Assembly (NCBI RefSeq): GCF_000496075.1
Contig: NZ_AWXZ01000031.1
Span: 61,178 to 125,177, forward strand
Reading direction: 5' to 3'
Origin: Lutibaculum baratangense AMV1
GTDB taxonomy: Bacteria; Pseudomonadota; Alphaproteobacteria; Rhizobiales; Tepidamorphaceae
DNA length: 64,000 bases
This document shows, piece after piece, positions 17,099 through 25,858 of the stretch. A program made the translations under genes and the position numbers. Numbering within the stretch: position 1 is the first letter of the stretch; the number at the start of each line of letters is the position of its first letter. The notes below the pieces were generated by a model, which saw nothing but the letters and a program-made list of their open reading frames with translations, did not search any database and was not told where the DNA came from.

Positions 17099-17968
17099 AT
17101 GAAGCGGACCATCCTGAAGGGACTGGGGCTCGCGGCCGTGGTGGCCGTCGTCGGAGCGGCAGCGAATGTCGGATCCATAGGTCCGGCCGCGGCGCAGTCG
17201 ACCCTCGAGAAGGCGCGCGAGCAGGGCTACATCCGCGTCGGCTTCGCGAACGAAGCCCCCTACGGCTACGCGACGCCCTCGGGTGAGTTGACGGGCGAGG
17301 CGCCCGAGGTCGCGAAGGCCGTGCTGGAGAAGATCGGGATCGGCGAGGTCGACGGCGTCCTGACCGAGTTCGGCTCGCTCATCCCGGGCCTGAAGGCCGG
17401 CCGTTTCGACATCATCGCAGCCGGCATGTTCATCACGCCGCAGCGCTGCGAGCAGGTGCAGTTCTCCGAGCCTTCATACGGCATCGGCCAGGCCTTCCTC
17501 GTCGCGGAAGGCAACCCGAAGGGCATCGAGACCTACCAGACGATCGCCGACAACGCCGACCTGAAGCTCGCCGTGATGGCCGGCGCGGTCGAGGCGGGTT
17601 ACGCGCGGAACGCCGGCGTGTCGGACGGCCAGCTCGTGATCCTGCCCGACCAGGCGAGCCTCGCGAGCGCCGTGAAGGCCGGGCGCGCCGACGCCGCGGC
17701 CCTGACCGCCCTGTCGATCAAGCAGATGGCCGAGCGGAACGAGGGCGTCGAATCGACCGCGCCCTTCGCCGAGGTCGCCGGAGAATCGGTCATGGGGCAT
17801 GGCGGCTTCGCCTTCCGGCCGGAAGACACCGAGCTCTACGAGGCCTTCAACGAGGAGTTGAAGAACTTCGTGGGGTCGGAGGAGCATATCGAGCTCGTCA
17901 CCCCCTTCGGCTTCGGCGAGGGCTTCCTGCCGACGATGACGACCGAGGAGCTCTGCTCCGCGGGCTGA
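17099..17968 (+). CDS. ehuB: Ectoine/hydroxyectoine ABC transporter, binding protein EhuB
   Basis: A periplasmic cluster-3 solute-binding protein of 289 residues. The signal peptide ends near AAAQ (about residue 33). The mature part begins with REQGYIRVGFANEAPYGY and contains TEFGSLIPGLKAGRFDIIAAGMF; the aromatic residues in these segments are where the EhuB family forms its cation-pi pocket for ectoines. The adjacent permeases, ATPase and eutC support the call. The strong ribosome site GAGGAGAGGAG and a hairpin after the stop fit high expression relative to the downstream membrane genes. Confidence 0.9.
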   Translation: MKRTILKGLGLAAVVAVVGAAANVGSIGPAAAQSTLEKAREQGYIRVGFANEAPYGYATPSGELTGEAPEVAKAVLEKIGIGEVDGVLTEFGSLIPGLKAGRFDIIAAGMFITPQRCEQVQFSEPSYGIGQAFLVAEGNPKGIETYQTIADNADLKLAVMAGAVEAGYARNAGVSDGQLVILPDQASLASAVKAGRADAAALTALSIKQMAERNEGVESTAPFAEVAGESVMGHGGFAFRPEDTELYEAFNEELKNFVGSEEHIELVTPFGFGEGFLPTMTTEELCSAG

Positions 17969-17976
17969 GACGGCGC

Positions 17977-18001
17977 GAGGCGCGCCGCCCTGGCGCGCCT
18001 C
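17977..18001 (+). terminator. Intercistronic hairpin after ehuB
   Basis: GAGGCGCGCC (17977-17986) pairs perfectly with GGCGCGCCTC (17992-18001) over a 5-nt loop. Placed between binding protein and permease, it is likely a partial terminator or 3' stabiliser that raises the EhuB:EhuC ratio. Confidence 0.55.
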
Positions 18002-18021
18002 TCATCACGAAAGGCTGGACC

Positions 18022-18033
18022 ATGAGCCGATGA
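18022..18033 (+). other. Three-codon upstream ORF overlapping the ehuC start
   Basis: ATG AGC CGA TGA begins 7 nt after GAAAGG (18009-18014), the best ribosome site here, and its stop overlaps the ehuC ATG as ATGA. Initiation at this ORF could couple into ehuC, which otherwise has its Shine-Dalgarno 15 nt away. Confidence 0.4.
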
Positions 18034-18749
18034 GAGCGCTCGTCGTCTGCGGCATCGTCTGCTTCGCGGCAGGCCTCGCAGTGGCGGGGCTGCCGGGCCT
18101 GCGCGATTTCCTGCCGCAGCTGCTCGCCGGCGCCGTCGTCACGATCGAGATCACGATCGGGGGCTGCGCCGTGGCGGTCGCGGCGGCGCTCGTCGCGGCG
18201 ATGGCGAAGATGTACGGCCCGGCGCCGCTGCGCTGGCTCGCGGTCGCCTATATCGAGCTCTTCCGCGGCACGTCCGCCCTCGTCCAACTGTTCTGGCTGT
18301 TCTACGTGCTGCCCCATTTCGGGGTGCTGCTCGAGCCGATGACCGTCGGCATCGTCGCGCTCGGCCTCAATGTCGGGGCCTACGGCGCCGAGGTCGTCCG
18401 GGGCGCCGTGAATGCGGTGCCGCGCGGGCAGTGGGAGGCGACGGTCGCGCTCAACATGACGCGCGCGCAGGCGCTGCGGCGGGTGATCCTGCCGCAGGCC
18501 TTCGTCGCGATGATCCCGCCCTGGGGCAACCTCTTCATCGAGCTTCTCAAGGCGACGGCGCTCGTCTCGCTCATCACGATCTCCGACCTCGCCTTCCGGG
18601 CGCAGCAGCTCAACCAGATCACGTTCGAGACGGTGAAGATCTTCACGATCGTGCTCCTGATCTACCTCGCGATCTCCTCCGTCATCACCGTCGGGATGCG
18701 CGCGCTCGAGGAGCGCGCCGCCCGCGGCATCGGACGCGGGAGGGCGTGA
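18030..18749 (+). CDS. ehuC: Ectoine ABC transporter permease EhuC
   Basis: A 239-residue inner-membrane permease of the HisM/polar-amino-acid type with five or so membrane helices. The EAA loop that contacts the ATPase is visible (RGQWEATVALNMTRAQALRRV). It forms a heterodimeric channel with EhuD. The assigned ATG at 18030 overlaps the TGA of a three-codon ORF. An alternative reading is that the original start was 18022 and a small indel shifted the frame. The stop overlaps ehuD by one base (TGATG). Confidence 0.9.
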   Translation: MRALVVCGIVCFAAGLAVAGLPGLRDFLPQLLAGAVVTIEITIGGCAVAVAAALVAAMAKMYGPAPLRWLAVAYIELFRGTSALVQLFWLFYVLPHFGVLLEPMTVGIVALGLNVGAYGAEVVRGAVNAVPRGQWEATVALNMTRAQALRRVILPQAFVAMIPPWGNLFIELLKATALVSLITISDLAFRAQQLNQITFETVKIFTIVLLIYLAISSVITVGMRALEERAARGIGRGRA

Positions 18750-19408
18750 TGTTCTGGGACTGGAACTACGCGATCGAGATCCTGCCCATCCTCGCCCGCG
18801 CGTCGATCGTGACGATCCAGGCGACGCTGCTCGGCTTCGTGCTGGCGGCCGTGCTGGGGCTCGTCTTCGCGGTCCTGCGCATGTCGCGCGCCCGCTGGGT
18901 GAGTCTGCCGGTCGCGGCCCTCGTCGAGTTCGTGCGGTCGACGCCGCTCCTGATCCAGATCTTCTTCATCTTCTTCGTGCTGCCGGAGTTCGGCATCACG
19001 ATCGGCGCGCTGACGGCCGGCATACTGGCGCTCGGCCTGCACTACGCGACCTATTGCTCCGAAGTGTACCGGGCCGGCCTCGAGAACATCCCCCGCGGCC
19101 AGTGGGAGGCGTCGCTCGCGCTCAACCTGAGCCCGTACCACACCTTCCGCGACATCATCATCCCGCAGGCCATCCCGCCGATCGTCCCGGCGCTCGGCAA
19201 CTATCTCGTCGCCCTCTTCAAGGAGACGCCCCTGCTCTCCGCGATCGCGGTTCTCGAGCTCATGCAGACCGCGAAGATCCTGGGGTCCGAGAGCTTCCGC
19301 TACACCGAGCCGATCACGCTGGTCGGCCTGTTCTTCCTCGTCTTCAGCCTCGCAGCCGCCTGGCTCATCCGCCGGGTCGAGGCGCGGCTCAGCCTGTCGA
19401 AGGTCTGA
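18749..19408 (+). CDS. ehuD: Ectoine ABC transporter permease EhuD
   Basis: A 219-residue permease paralogous to EhuC, beginning MFWDWNYAIEILPILARAS. The EAA motif is RGQWEASLALNLSPYHTFRDI, followed by IIPQAIPPIVPALGNYLV. Together with EhuC it forms the transmembrane pore. Translation is coupled to ehuC by a one-base stop/start overlap and the ehuA start follows 4 nt after the stop. Confidence 0.9.
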   Translation: MFWDWNYAIEILPILARASIVTIQATLLGFVLAAVLGLVFAVLRMSRARWVSLPVAALVEFVRSTPLLIQIFFIFFVLPEFGITIGALTAGILALGLHYATYCSEVYRAGLENIPRGQWEASLALNLSPYHTFRDIIIPQAIPPIVPALGNYLVALFKETPLLSAIAVLELMQTAKILGSESFRYTEPITLVGLFFLVFSLAAAWLIRRVEARLSLSKV

Positions 19409-19412
19409 CGCG

Positions 19413-20213
19413 ATGACCGAAAGCCCCGCTCCCGAGACGTCGCAGCCGATGGTCCGCTTCGAGCGGGTCACGAAGCGCTACGGCTCACTCGTCGTCCTCG
19501 ACGAGCTCGACCTCGACATCGCGCGCAACGAGAAGGTCGCGATCATCGGACCGTCCGGATCCGGCAAGACGACCGTCTTGCGCATGCTGATGACGCTCGA
19601 GAAGATCGACGGCGGCGTGATCCACGTCGACGGCGAGCCGCTGACCCATATGGAGAGGAACGGCCAGCTCGTCCGCGCGAACGAAAGCCATCTCAGGCGG
19701 ATGCGCGGCAAGATCGGCATGGTCTTCCAGCACTTCAACCTGTTCCCCCACATGACCTCGCTCGGCAACTGCATCGAGGCGCCGATGCGGGTCCTCGGCC
19801 TGTCGCGGCGGGAGGCGGAGGACAGGGCGCGCGAGCTTCTGGAGATGGTGGGCCTCAGGGACAAGATGGGCCACTACCCCTCCCAGATGTCCGGCGGCCA
19901 GCAGCAGCGCGTGGCGATCGCCCGCGCCCTCGCGATGCGGCCGAAGGTGATGCTGTTCGACGAGGTGACCTCGGCGCTCGACCCCGAGCTCGTCGGCGAG
20001 GTCCTGAACGTGATCCGCCGGCTCGGCGAGGAGCACGACCTCACCATGCTGATGGTCACCCACCAGATGGGCTTCGCCCGCGAGTTCGCCGACCGCGTCT
20101 GCTTCTTCTACGAGGGCAAGATCGCCGAGCAGGGGGCTCCGGCGGAGCTGCTCGGCAACCCGAAGGAAGAGCGGACACGCCAGTTCCTGAGTGCCGTCCT
20201 GGAGGCCAGCTGA
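19413..20213 (+). CDS. ehuA: Ectoine ABC transporter ATP-binding protein EhuA
   Basis: A 266-residue ABC ATPase of the polar-amino-acid class. Walker A is GPSGSGKTT (46-54), the signature is MSGGQQQRVAIARAL (about 159-173), and Walker B plus the following Glu is VMLFDEVTSALD. It energises import through EhuCD. Its stop overlaps the start of eutC by one base. Confidence 0.92.
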   Translation: MTESPAPETSQPMVRFERVTKRYGSLVVLDELDLDIARNEKVAIIGPSGSGKTTVLRMLMTLEKIDGGVIHVDGEPLTHMERNGQLVRANESHLRRMRGKIGMVFQHFNLFPHMTSLGNCIEAPMRVLGLSRREAEDRARELLEMVGLRDKMGHYPSQMSGGQQQRVAIARALAMRPKVMLFDEVTSALDPELVGEVLNVIRRLGEEHDLTMLMVTHQMGFAREFADRVCFFYEGKIAEQGAPAELLGNPKEERTRQFLSAVLEAS

Positions 20214-21202
20214 TGCCCGAGATCACGATCCTCACCGAGCGCGAGCTGCGCGAGTGCGTCACGCTCGACCTCGAGGCCGTCGACATCGTGGAGGAGGCGT
20301 TCGCCGCCCTCGCCCGTGGCGGCGTCGTGATGCCGCCCGTCCTGTCGATGGCGATCGAGGCGGCGAATGGCGAGGTCGACGTGAAGACGGCCTACGTTCC
20401 GGGCCTCGACGGGTTCGCCGTGAAGGTGAGCCCCGGCTTCTTCGACAACCCCGGGCTCGGCCTGCCGAGCCTGTCGGGCCTCATGGTGGTGCTCGACGCC
20501 CGCACCGGCGTCGTGAAGGCCGTGCTCCTCGACAACGGCTACCTCACCGACATCCGCACGGCCGCGGCCGGCGCGGTCGCCGCCCGCCATCTCGCCCCGC
20601 GCGAGGTTCGCACGGCGGGGGTGATCGGGGCGGGCGTTCAGGCCGAGCTGCAGGCGCGTGCGCTGCGGCTCGTCCGGCCGTTCGAGGAGCTCGTCGTGTG
20701 GGCGCGCGACCGGGAGAAGGCGAAGCGCTTCGCCGACAGGATGGCCGGCGCCCTCGGCTGCCGCACATCGGTGGCCGACGACGCCGCGGAGTGCGTGCGG
20801 CGGGCGCAGGCGGTGGTGACGACGACACCGGCCCGCACAACCGTCCTCGAGGCGGACTGGCTGCACCCTGGGCTGCACGTCACCGCAATGGGCTCGGACG
20901 CGCCGGAGAAGAACGAGCTCGCGCCCGAGGTGCTGAAGGCGGCCGGACGGGTGGTCGTCGACCGGCTGCAGCAGTCGCTCGAGCGCGGCGAGCTGCGGTC
21001 GGCGAAGGCGGCCGGCCGCATGCCGGACGGGGCGATCGACGAGATCGGCGAGATCTGCGCGGGCCTGAAGCCCGGGCGCCGCTCCGAGGACGAGGTGACG
21101 ATCTGCGACCTCACCGGCACGGGCGTCCAGGACACCGCCATCGCCAACCGCGCGCTTCAGGCCGCGCGCGCCAGGGGCTTTGGCACGCCGATCGAGGCCT
21201 GA
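20213..21202 (+). CDS. eutC: Ectoine utilization protein EutC (ornithine cyclodeaminase-like)
   Basis: A 329-residue member of the ornithine cyclodeaminase/mu-crystallin family. The Rossmann motif is GVIGAGVQA (136-144). Lys71 in the KVSPGF segment and the DIRTAA motif (113-118) match the substrate-binding region of the family. Translational coupling to ehuA (TGATG) and the four ehu genes before it identify it as EutC, one of the ectoine-degradation proteins found with ehu clusters. Its usual partners (eutB, and doe/eutDE hydrolases) are absent here. An alternative is a generic NAD-dependent cyclodeaminase or imino-acid reductase. Confidence 0.82.
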   Translation: MPEITILTERELRECVTLDLEAVDIVEEAFAALARGGVVMPPVLSMAIEAANGEVDVKTAYVPGLDGFAVKVSPGFFDNPGLGLPSLSGLMVVLDARTGVVKAVLLDNGYLTDIRTAAAGAVAARHLAPREVRTAGVIGAGVQAELQARALRLVRPFEELVVWARDREKAKRFADRMAGALGCRTSVADDAAECVRRAQAVVTTTPARTTVLEADWLHPGLHVTAMGSDAPEKNELAPEVLKAAGRVVVDRLQQSLERGELRSAKAAGRMPDGAIDEIGEICAGLKPGRRSEDEVTICDLTGTGVQDTAIANRALQAARARGFGTPIEA

Positions 21203-21203
21203 C

Positions 21204-22160
21204 CTACTTCAGGCGCGCCAGGATCTCGCCGACGACGCCGCGCCGGAAGGTCAGGACGCAGATCACGAAGATCGTGCCCATGACGACCGTGACCCAGCTC
21301 CCCATCGTCGCGAGGTAGTTCTGCAGCGTTATGATGATGCCGGCGCCGACGACCGGGCCGAAGATCGTGCCCATGCCGCCGATCAGCGTCATCAGCACCA
21401 CCTCGCCCGACATGTGCCAGTGCACGTCCGTGAGGGTCGCCGTCTGGAACACGATCGCCTTCGTCGCCCCCGCGAGCCCGGTCAGCGTCGCCGAGATCGT
21501 GAAGGCGAGCACCTTGAAGCGCGCGACGGGATAGCCGAGCGAGACCATCCGCGCCTCGTTCTCGCGGATGCCCTTCAGCGTCTGCCCGAACGGCGAGTGG
21601 ATCGTTCGGTAGACCACCAGGAACCCCGCCAGGAAGATCGCGGCAACGAAATAGTACATGGCGAGCGAGTTGCGCAGGTCGACGAGCCCGAGGATCGTGC
21701 CGCGCGGAATGCCCTGGATGCCGTCCTCGCCATGGGTGAACGGCGCCTGCAGGCAGAAGAAATAGACCATCTGTGCGAGCGCCAGCGTGATCATCGCGAA
21801 GTAGATGCCCTTCTGCCGGATCGCGATCGCGCCGAAGACGAGCCCCATGATCCCCGCCACGACCGCGCCGCCGAAGATGCCGAGCACCGTCGTGACGCCC
21901 CAGACCTTCACCGCATGCCCTGCCACGTAGGCCCCCATGCCGAAGAAGGCGGCGTGGCCGAAGGAGAGGAGGCCGACATAGCCGAGCATCAGGTTGAAGG
22001 CGCAGGCGAAGAGCGCGAAGCACATGAGCTTCATCAGGAAGACGGGGTAGAGGCCGATCAGCGGCGCGACGATGATGATCGCGAGGCCGATCGCCGCGAG
22101 GATCCAGCTGGTGGCGCGCCGCCCTCCGCGCGAGCGCAGGTTCATCACGGCTTCGCTCAT
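21204..22160 (-). CDS. livM: Branched-chain amino acid ABC transporter permease LivM
   Basis: A 318-residue permease with 8-9 membrane helices and the family core MLGYVGLLSFGHAAFFGMGAY written here as part of residues about 60-85. The EAA-like loop (SPFGQTLKGIRENEARMVSLG) lies near 180-200. The ATG at 22160 overlaps the livH stop by 4 nt. It is last in the operon, and its stop is one base from the convergent eutC stop, so the two transcripts must overlap or end within each other's genes. Confidence 0.9.
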   Translation of the reverse strand: MSEAVMNLRSRGGRRATSWILAAIGLAIIIVAPLIGLYPVFLMKLMCFALFACAFNLMLGYVGLLSFGHAAFFGMGAYVAGHAVKVWGVTTVLGIFGGAVVAGIMGLVFGAIAIRQKGIYFAMITLALAQMVYFFCLQAPFTHGEDGIQGIPRGTILGLVDLRNSLAMYYFVAAIFLAGFLVVYRTIHSPFGQTLKGIRENEARMVSLGYPVARFKVLAFTISATLTGLAGATKAIVFQTATLTDVHWHMSGEVVLMTLIGGMGTIFGPVVGAGIIITLQNYLATMGSWVTVVMGTIFVICVLTFRRGVVGEILARLK

Positions 22161-23047
22161 TCGCGTGGCCTCCCGAACAGGCCGTGCGGCCGGAGAATGA
22201 GAACGATCGCCATGATGACGAAGACGACGGTCGACGAGGCTTCCGGCCAGAACGTCCGGGTGAGCCCCTCGACGAGGCCGATGCCGAGCCCGGTCACGAT
22301 CGAGCCGAGGATCGAGCCGAGACCGCCGATCACGACGATGGCGAAGACGACGATGATGAGGTTCTGCCCCATGATGGGGCTGACGGTGTAGACCGGCGCG
22401 GCGAGGATGCCGGCGAAGCCGGCCAGCGCCACCGCGAAGCCGTAGGTGAGCGTCATCATCAGCGGCACGTTGATGCCGAAGGCGCGGACGAGCTCCGGCC
22501 GCTCGACCGCCGCCCTCAGATAGGCGCCGAGCTGCGTGCGCTCGATCAGAAGCCACGTGCCGAAGCAGACGATCAGCGAGGCCACGATCACCCAGCCGCG
22601 ATAGGCGGGCAGGAACATGAAGCCGAGATTGTAGCCCCCCTGCAGCGCCTGCGGCGGCGCGTAGGGCTGGCCCGAGACGCCGTAGTAGTTGATGAACAGG
22701 CCCTCGATGATCAGCGCGAGGCCGAAGGTCAGAAGCAGCCCGTAGAGGTGGTCGAGGTCGTAGAGGCGCGACAGCATCGTGCGCTCGATCACGATGCCGA
22801 TCGCGCCGACCACGAGCGGCGCGAGGACGAGGGCCGGCCAGTAGCCGATGCCCAGATGCGTGAGCAGGAACCAGCCGACGAACGCCCCCATCATGTAGAG
22901 GGCGCCATGGGCGAAGTTGATGACGTTCAGCACGCCGAAGATCACGGCCAGGCCGAGGCTCAGGAGCGCGTAGAACGCGCCGTTGATGAGCCCGATCAGC
23001 AGCTGCCCGAACAGCAGGGGTGCCGGGATGCCGAGGATCGTCTGCAT
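22157..23047 (-). CDS. livH: Branched-chain amino acid ABC transporter permease LivH
   Basis: A 296-residue permease with about eight membrane helices, carrying the LivH signature NGAFYALLSLGLAVIFGVLN near the N-terminus and an EAA-type cytoplasmic loop (QLGAYLRAAVERPELVRAFG). It pairs with LivM. A hairpin lies between it and the upstream binding-protein gene, and its stop overlaps the livM start (ATGA). Confidence 0.9.
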   Translation of the reverse strand: MQTILGIPAPLLFGQLLIGLINGAFYALLSLGLAVIFGVLNVINFAHGALYMMGAFVGWFLLTHLGIGYWPALVLAPLVVGAIGIVIERTMLSRLYDLDHLYGLLLTFGLALIIEGLFINYYGVSGQPYAPPQALQGGYNLGFMFLPAYRGWVIVASLIVCFGTWLLIERTQLGAYLRAAVERPELVRAFGINVPLMMTLTYGFAVALAGFAGILAAPVYTVSPIMGQNLIIVVFAIVVIGGLGSILGSIVTGLGIGLVEGLTRTFWPEASSTVVFVIMAIVLILRPHGLFGRPRE

Positions 23048-23077
23048 GCGCCGCTTTCCTCTCTACACGTGGCGGAC

Positions 23078-23103
23078 GGCCCGGGACGAGAACGCCCCGG
23101 GCC
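23078..23103 (-). terminator. Intercistronic hairpin between the binding protein and livH
   Basis: GGCCCGGG (23078-23085) pairs perfectly with CCCGGGCC (23096-23103) over a 10-nt loop. Its position matches the hairpin after ehuB in the neighbouring operon, so it is probably an attenuator or mRNA stabiliser. Confidence 0.5.
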
Positions 23104-23121
23104 TGGTGGGACCGAGCCCGG

Positions 23122-24327
23122 TCAGTTGGTGACGAGGCTGCAGGTGCTCTGCTCGAGCGGCTGGAAGGCCTCGGCCGCCGGGATCGTCGCCAGGATGTTG
23201 TAGTAGTCCCAGGGCTTCTCGGACTCCTCGGGGGTCTTCACCTGCACGAGATACATGTCGTGGATCATGCGGCCGTCGGCGCGGATCTCACCGTTCTCGG
23301 CGAAGAAGTCGTTGACCGGCACGGTCTTCATCTGGTCGACGACCGCCTTGCCGCCATCGTCGTCGATCTCCGCGGCCGCCTTCAGGTAGTGGGCGACGGC
23401 GGAGTAGACGCCGGCATGCACCATGGTCGGCATCTGGCCGTTCATGCGCTCGCCGAAGCGCTCGGAGAACTCGCGGCTCTCGTCGGTGCGATCCCAGTAG
23501 AAGCCGGTCGTCAGCGTCAGCCCCTGCGCGACGTCGAGCCCGAGGGCGTGCACGTCGGTGATGAAGCCCAGAAGCGCCGCGAGCTGCTGGCCGCCCTGGA
23601 CGATGCCGAAGGAGTTCGCCTGCTTGATCGCGTTCGTCGTGTCGCCGCCGGCATTGGCGAGGCCGATGACCTTCGCGCCGGAGGACTGCGCCTGCAGCAG
23701 GAACGACGAGAAGTCGGTGGTGGACAGCGGGTGCCGCACCTGGCCCACGACCTGACCGCCATTCTCCTCGACGACCCGCTTCGTGTCCGCCTCGAGCTGA
23801 TGGCCGAAGGCATAGTCGGCGGTCAGGAAGAACCAGCTGTCGCCGCCCTGCTCCACCACCGCCTTGCCGGTGCCGACGGAGAGCGCGTAGGTGTCGTAGG
23901 TCCAGTGCACGAAGGTCGGCGCGCACTGGTCGTTCGTCAGCGCCGTCGTGGCGGCGCCGCTGCTGATGAAGGCGGTGTCGGTGTCGGACGTCACCTGCTG
24001 CACCGCCAGCGCCACCGACGAGGTCGGCACGTCGATGATCAGGTCGACGCCGTCCTGGTCGATCCACTGCCGCGCGATCGACGAGCCGACATCGGGCTTG
24101 TTCTGGTGGTCGGCCGACAGGATCTCGACCTGGAGGTCACCGCCGAAATCCTCGACGGCCATGCGCGCGGCGACGACGGAGCCCTCGCCGGACAGGTCGG
24201 CGTAGAGGCCGGAGCGGTCGTTCAGCACGCCGATCTTGATGACGCCGTCGGAGATCTCGGCCTGCGCGGCACCGGTCGCGAGCCCCACCAGGGCCGTCGT
24301 CGCGAGTGCCAGTTTCGTCAGTCTCAT
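23122..24327 (-). CDS. LivJ-type periplasmic substrate-binding protein
   Basis: A 401-residue type-I periplasmic binding protein (Peripla_BP_6). The signal peptide ends AAQA (about residue 22). The mature protein starts EISDGVIKIGVLNDRSGLYAD, with the ligand-region patterns SSGAATTALTND and FLTADYAFG. Cysteines near 146 and 395 might form a disulfide. The operon supplies two permeases and two ATPases, so it is a complete importer; the substrate may be an amino acid, amide or aromatic acid. ATG 24327 has GGAGGAAGACC upstream. Confidence 0.88.
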   Translation of the reverse strand: MRLTKLALATTALVGLATGAAQAEISDGVIKIGVLNDRSGLYADLSGEGSVVAARMAVEDFGGDLQVEILSADHQNKPDVGSSIARQWIDQDGVDLIIDVPTSSVALAVQQVTSDTDTAFISSGAATTALTNDQCAPTFVHWTYDTYALSVGTGKAVVEQGGDSWFFLTADYAFGHQLEADTKRVVEENGGQVVGQVRHPLSTTDFSSFLLQAQSSGAKVIGLANAGGDTTNAIKQANSFGIVQGGQQLAALLGFITDVHALGLDVAQGLTLTTGFYWDRTDESREFSERFGERMNGQMPTMVHAGVYSAVAHYLKAAAEIDDDGGKAVVDQMKTVPVNDFFAENGEIRADGRMIHDMYLVQVKTPEESEKPWDYYNILATIPAAEAFQPLEQSTCSLVTN

Positions 24328-24371
24328 GGTCTTCCTCCCTGTGGAACGGCCCTTCGGACCTGGTCGTGCTC

Positions 24372-25085
24372 TCAGACGCCGAGGAGCTTGTTGAGCTCCC
24401 CCATCCGCTGGTTGATGTCGTCCCGGCTGTAGCGATCGACGACGACGCCGTGCTCGATGACGTAGTGGCGGTCGGCCAGCCGGGCCGCGAAGTGGAAGTT
24501 CTGCTCGACGAGCAGGATCGTGAAGCCGAGGTCGCGCAGCCGCCGGACGCTCGCGCCGATCTGCTGCACGATCACGGGCGCGAGCCCTTCGGTCGGCTCG
24601 TCGAGAAGCAGGAGCTTGGCCCCGGTCCGGAGGATGCGGCCAATCGCCAGCATCTGCTGCTCTCCCCCCGACAGCCTCGTGCCGGAGGCGCCCGTGCGGC
24701 GCTCCTTGAGGTTCGGGAAGAGCTCGTAGATCTCCTCGACGGGCAGGCCGCCCGGCTGCACGACCGGCGGCAGCATCAGGTTCTCCTCGACCGTCAGGCT
24801 CGCGAAGATCCCCCGCTCCTCCGGGCAATAGGCGATGCCGCGCCGGGCGATCCTGTCGGGCGTCAGCGAGACGATCTCGTCGCCACGGTGCTTGATCGCC
24901 CCCGTGCGGCGCCCCACGAGCCCCATGATCGCCCGCAGGGTCGTCGTCTTGCCGGCGCCGTTGCGCCCGAGAAGGCTCACGACCTCCCCCTCACCCACGG
25001 CGAAGTTCACGCCGTGCAGGATGTGCGATTCGCCGTACCAGGCATGCAGGTCGCGGACCTCGAGAATCGCCGGCCGGTCACTCAT
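24372..25085 (-). CDS. livF: Branched-chain amino acid ABC transporter ATPase LivF
   Basis: A 237-residue ABC ATPase with Walker A GRNGAGKTT (about 39-47), signature LSGGEQQML, and Walker B LLLLDEPTEGLAP. The end (VEHGVVVDRYSRDDINQRMGEL) is typical of LivF. It forms a heterodimer with LivG. Its start lies inside the end of livG (8-nt overlap), so it is translationally coupled. Confidence 0.92.
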   Translation of the reverse strand: MSDRPAILEVRDLHAWYGESHILHGVNFAVGEGEVVSLLGRNGAGKTTTLRAIMGLVGRRTGAIKHRGDEIVSLTPDRIARRGIAYCPEERGIFASLTVEENLMLPPVVQPGGLPVEEIYELFPNLKERRTGASGTRLSGGEQQMLAIGRILRTGAKLLLLDEPTEGLAPVIVQQIGASVRRLRDLGFTILLVEQNFHFAARLADRHYVIEHGVVVDRYSRDDINQRMGELNKLLGV

Positions 25086-25830
25086 CGCCCGTCCCCATGT
25101 AGGCCTGCCGCACCTCCTCGTTGCGCGACACCTCCTCGTAGGTGCCTTCCGCCAGGATCTGTCCGCGCTGCAGCACCGTGATCGTGTCCGAGAGGTCGGC
25201 CACCACCTCGAGATTGTGCTCGACCATCAGGACGGTGCGGTCCTTCGACACCTTCCGGATGAGCGCCGAGACGCGTGCGATGTCCTCGTGCCCCATGCCG
25301 GCCATCGGCTCGTCGAGGAGCATGACCTTCGGCTCGAGGGCGAGGGTCGTGGCGATCTCCAGCGCCCGCTTTCGCCCGTAGGGCAGCGACACCGCCGGGG
25401 TCTCCACGAACTCGCTCAGGCCCACCGCCTCCAGCAGGTCCCGGGCGCGCTCGTTGAGGCTCTCCAGGACATGCTCGGCCTTCCAGAAGCGGAACGACAG
25501 GCCGGTCGGGCGCTGCAACGCGAGGCGCACGTTCTCGAGCGCGGTCAGGTGCGGGAAGACGGCCGATATCTGGAAGGAGCGGACGAGCCCGTCCTGCGCC
25601 ACGTCGTGCGGCGCAGCCTTCGTGATGTCCTTGCCGTCGTACCGAATGGTGCCGGCGGAGGGCTGGAGGAACTTCGTGATCAGGTTGAAGCAGGTCGTCT
25701 TGCCTGCGCCGTTCGGGCCGATGAGGGCATGGATCGTCCCCTCCCGAACCTTGAGGTGGACGTCCTTAACGGCAACGAAACCGGCGAATTGCTTCGTAAG
25801 ACCTTCGGTCTCGAGTATGAAGCCGGTCAT
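25078..25830 (-). CDS. livG: Branched-chain amino acid ABC transporter ATPase LivG
   Basis: A 250-residue ABC ATPase with Walker A GPNGAGKTT, the LivG-type insert between the Q-loop and signature (RNPTGLS-type region, here LQRPTGLSFRFWKAEHVLES) and Walker B VMLLDEPMAGM. It is the first gene of the livGF-livJ-livHM operon. ATG 25830 follows AAGGTGGGGAA; an earlier in-frame start at 25905 would run through the upstream palindrome. A candidate operator lies 29-46 nt upstream. Confidence 0.92.
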   Translation of the reverse strand: MTGFILETEGLTKQFAGFVAVKDVHLKVREGTIHALIGPNGAGKTTCFNLITKFLQPSAGTIRYDGKDITKAAPHDVAQDGLVRSFQISAVFPHLTALENVRLALQRPTGLSFRFWKAEHVLESLNERARDLLEAVGLSEFVETPAVSLPYGRKRALEIATTLALEPKVMLLDEPMAGMGHEDIARVSALIRKVSKDRTVLMVEHNLEVVADLSDTITVLQRGQILAEGTYEEVSRNEEVRQAYMGTGDE

Positions 25831-25858
25831 TTCCCCACCTTGTCGCCCTCTCGCAGAC

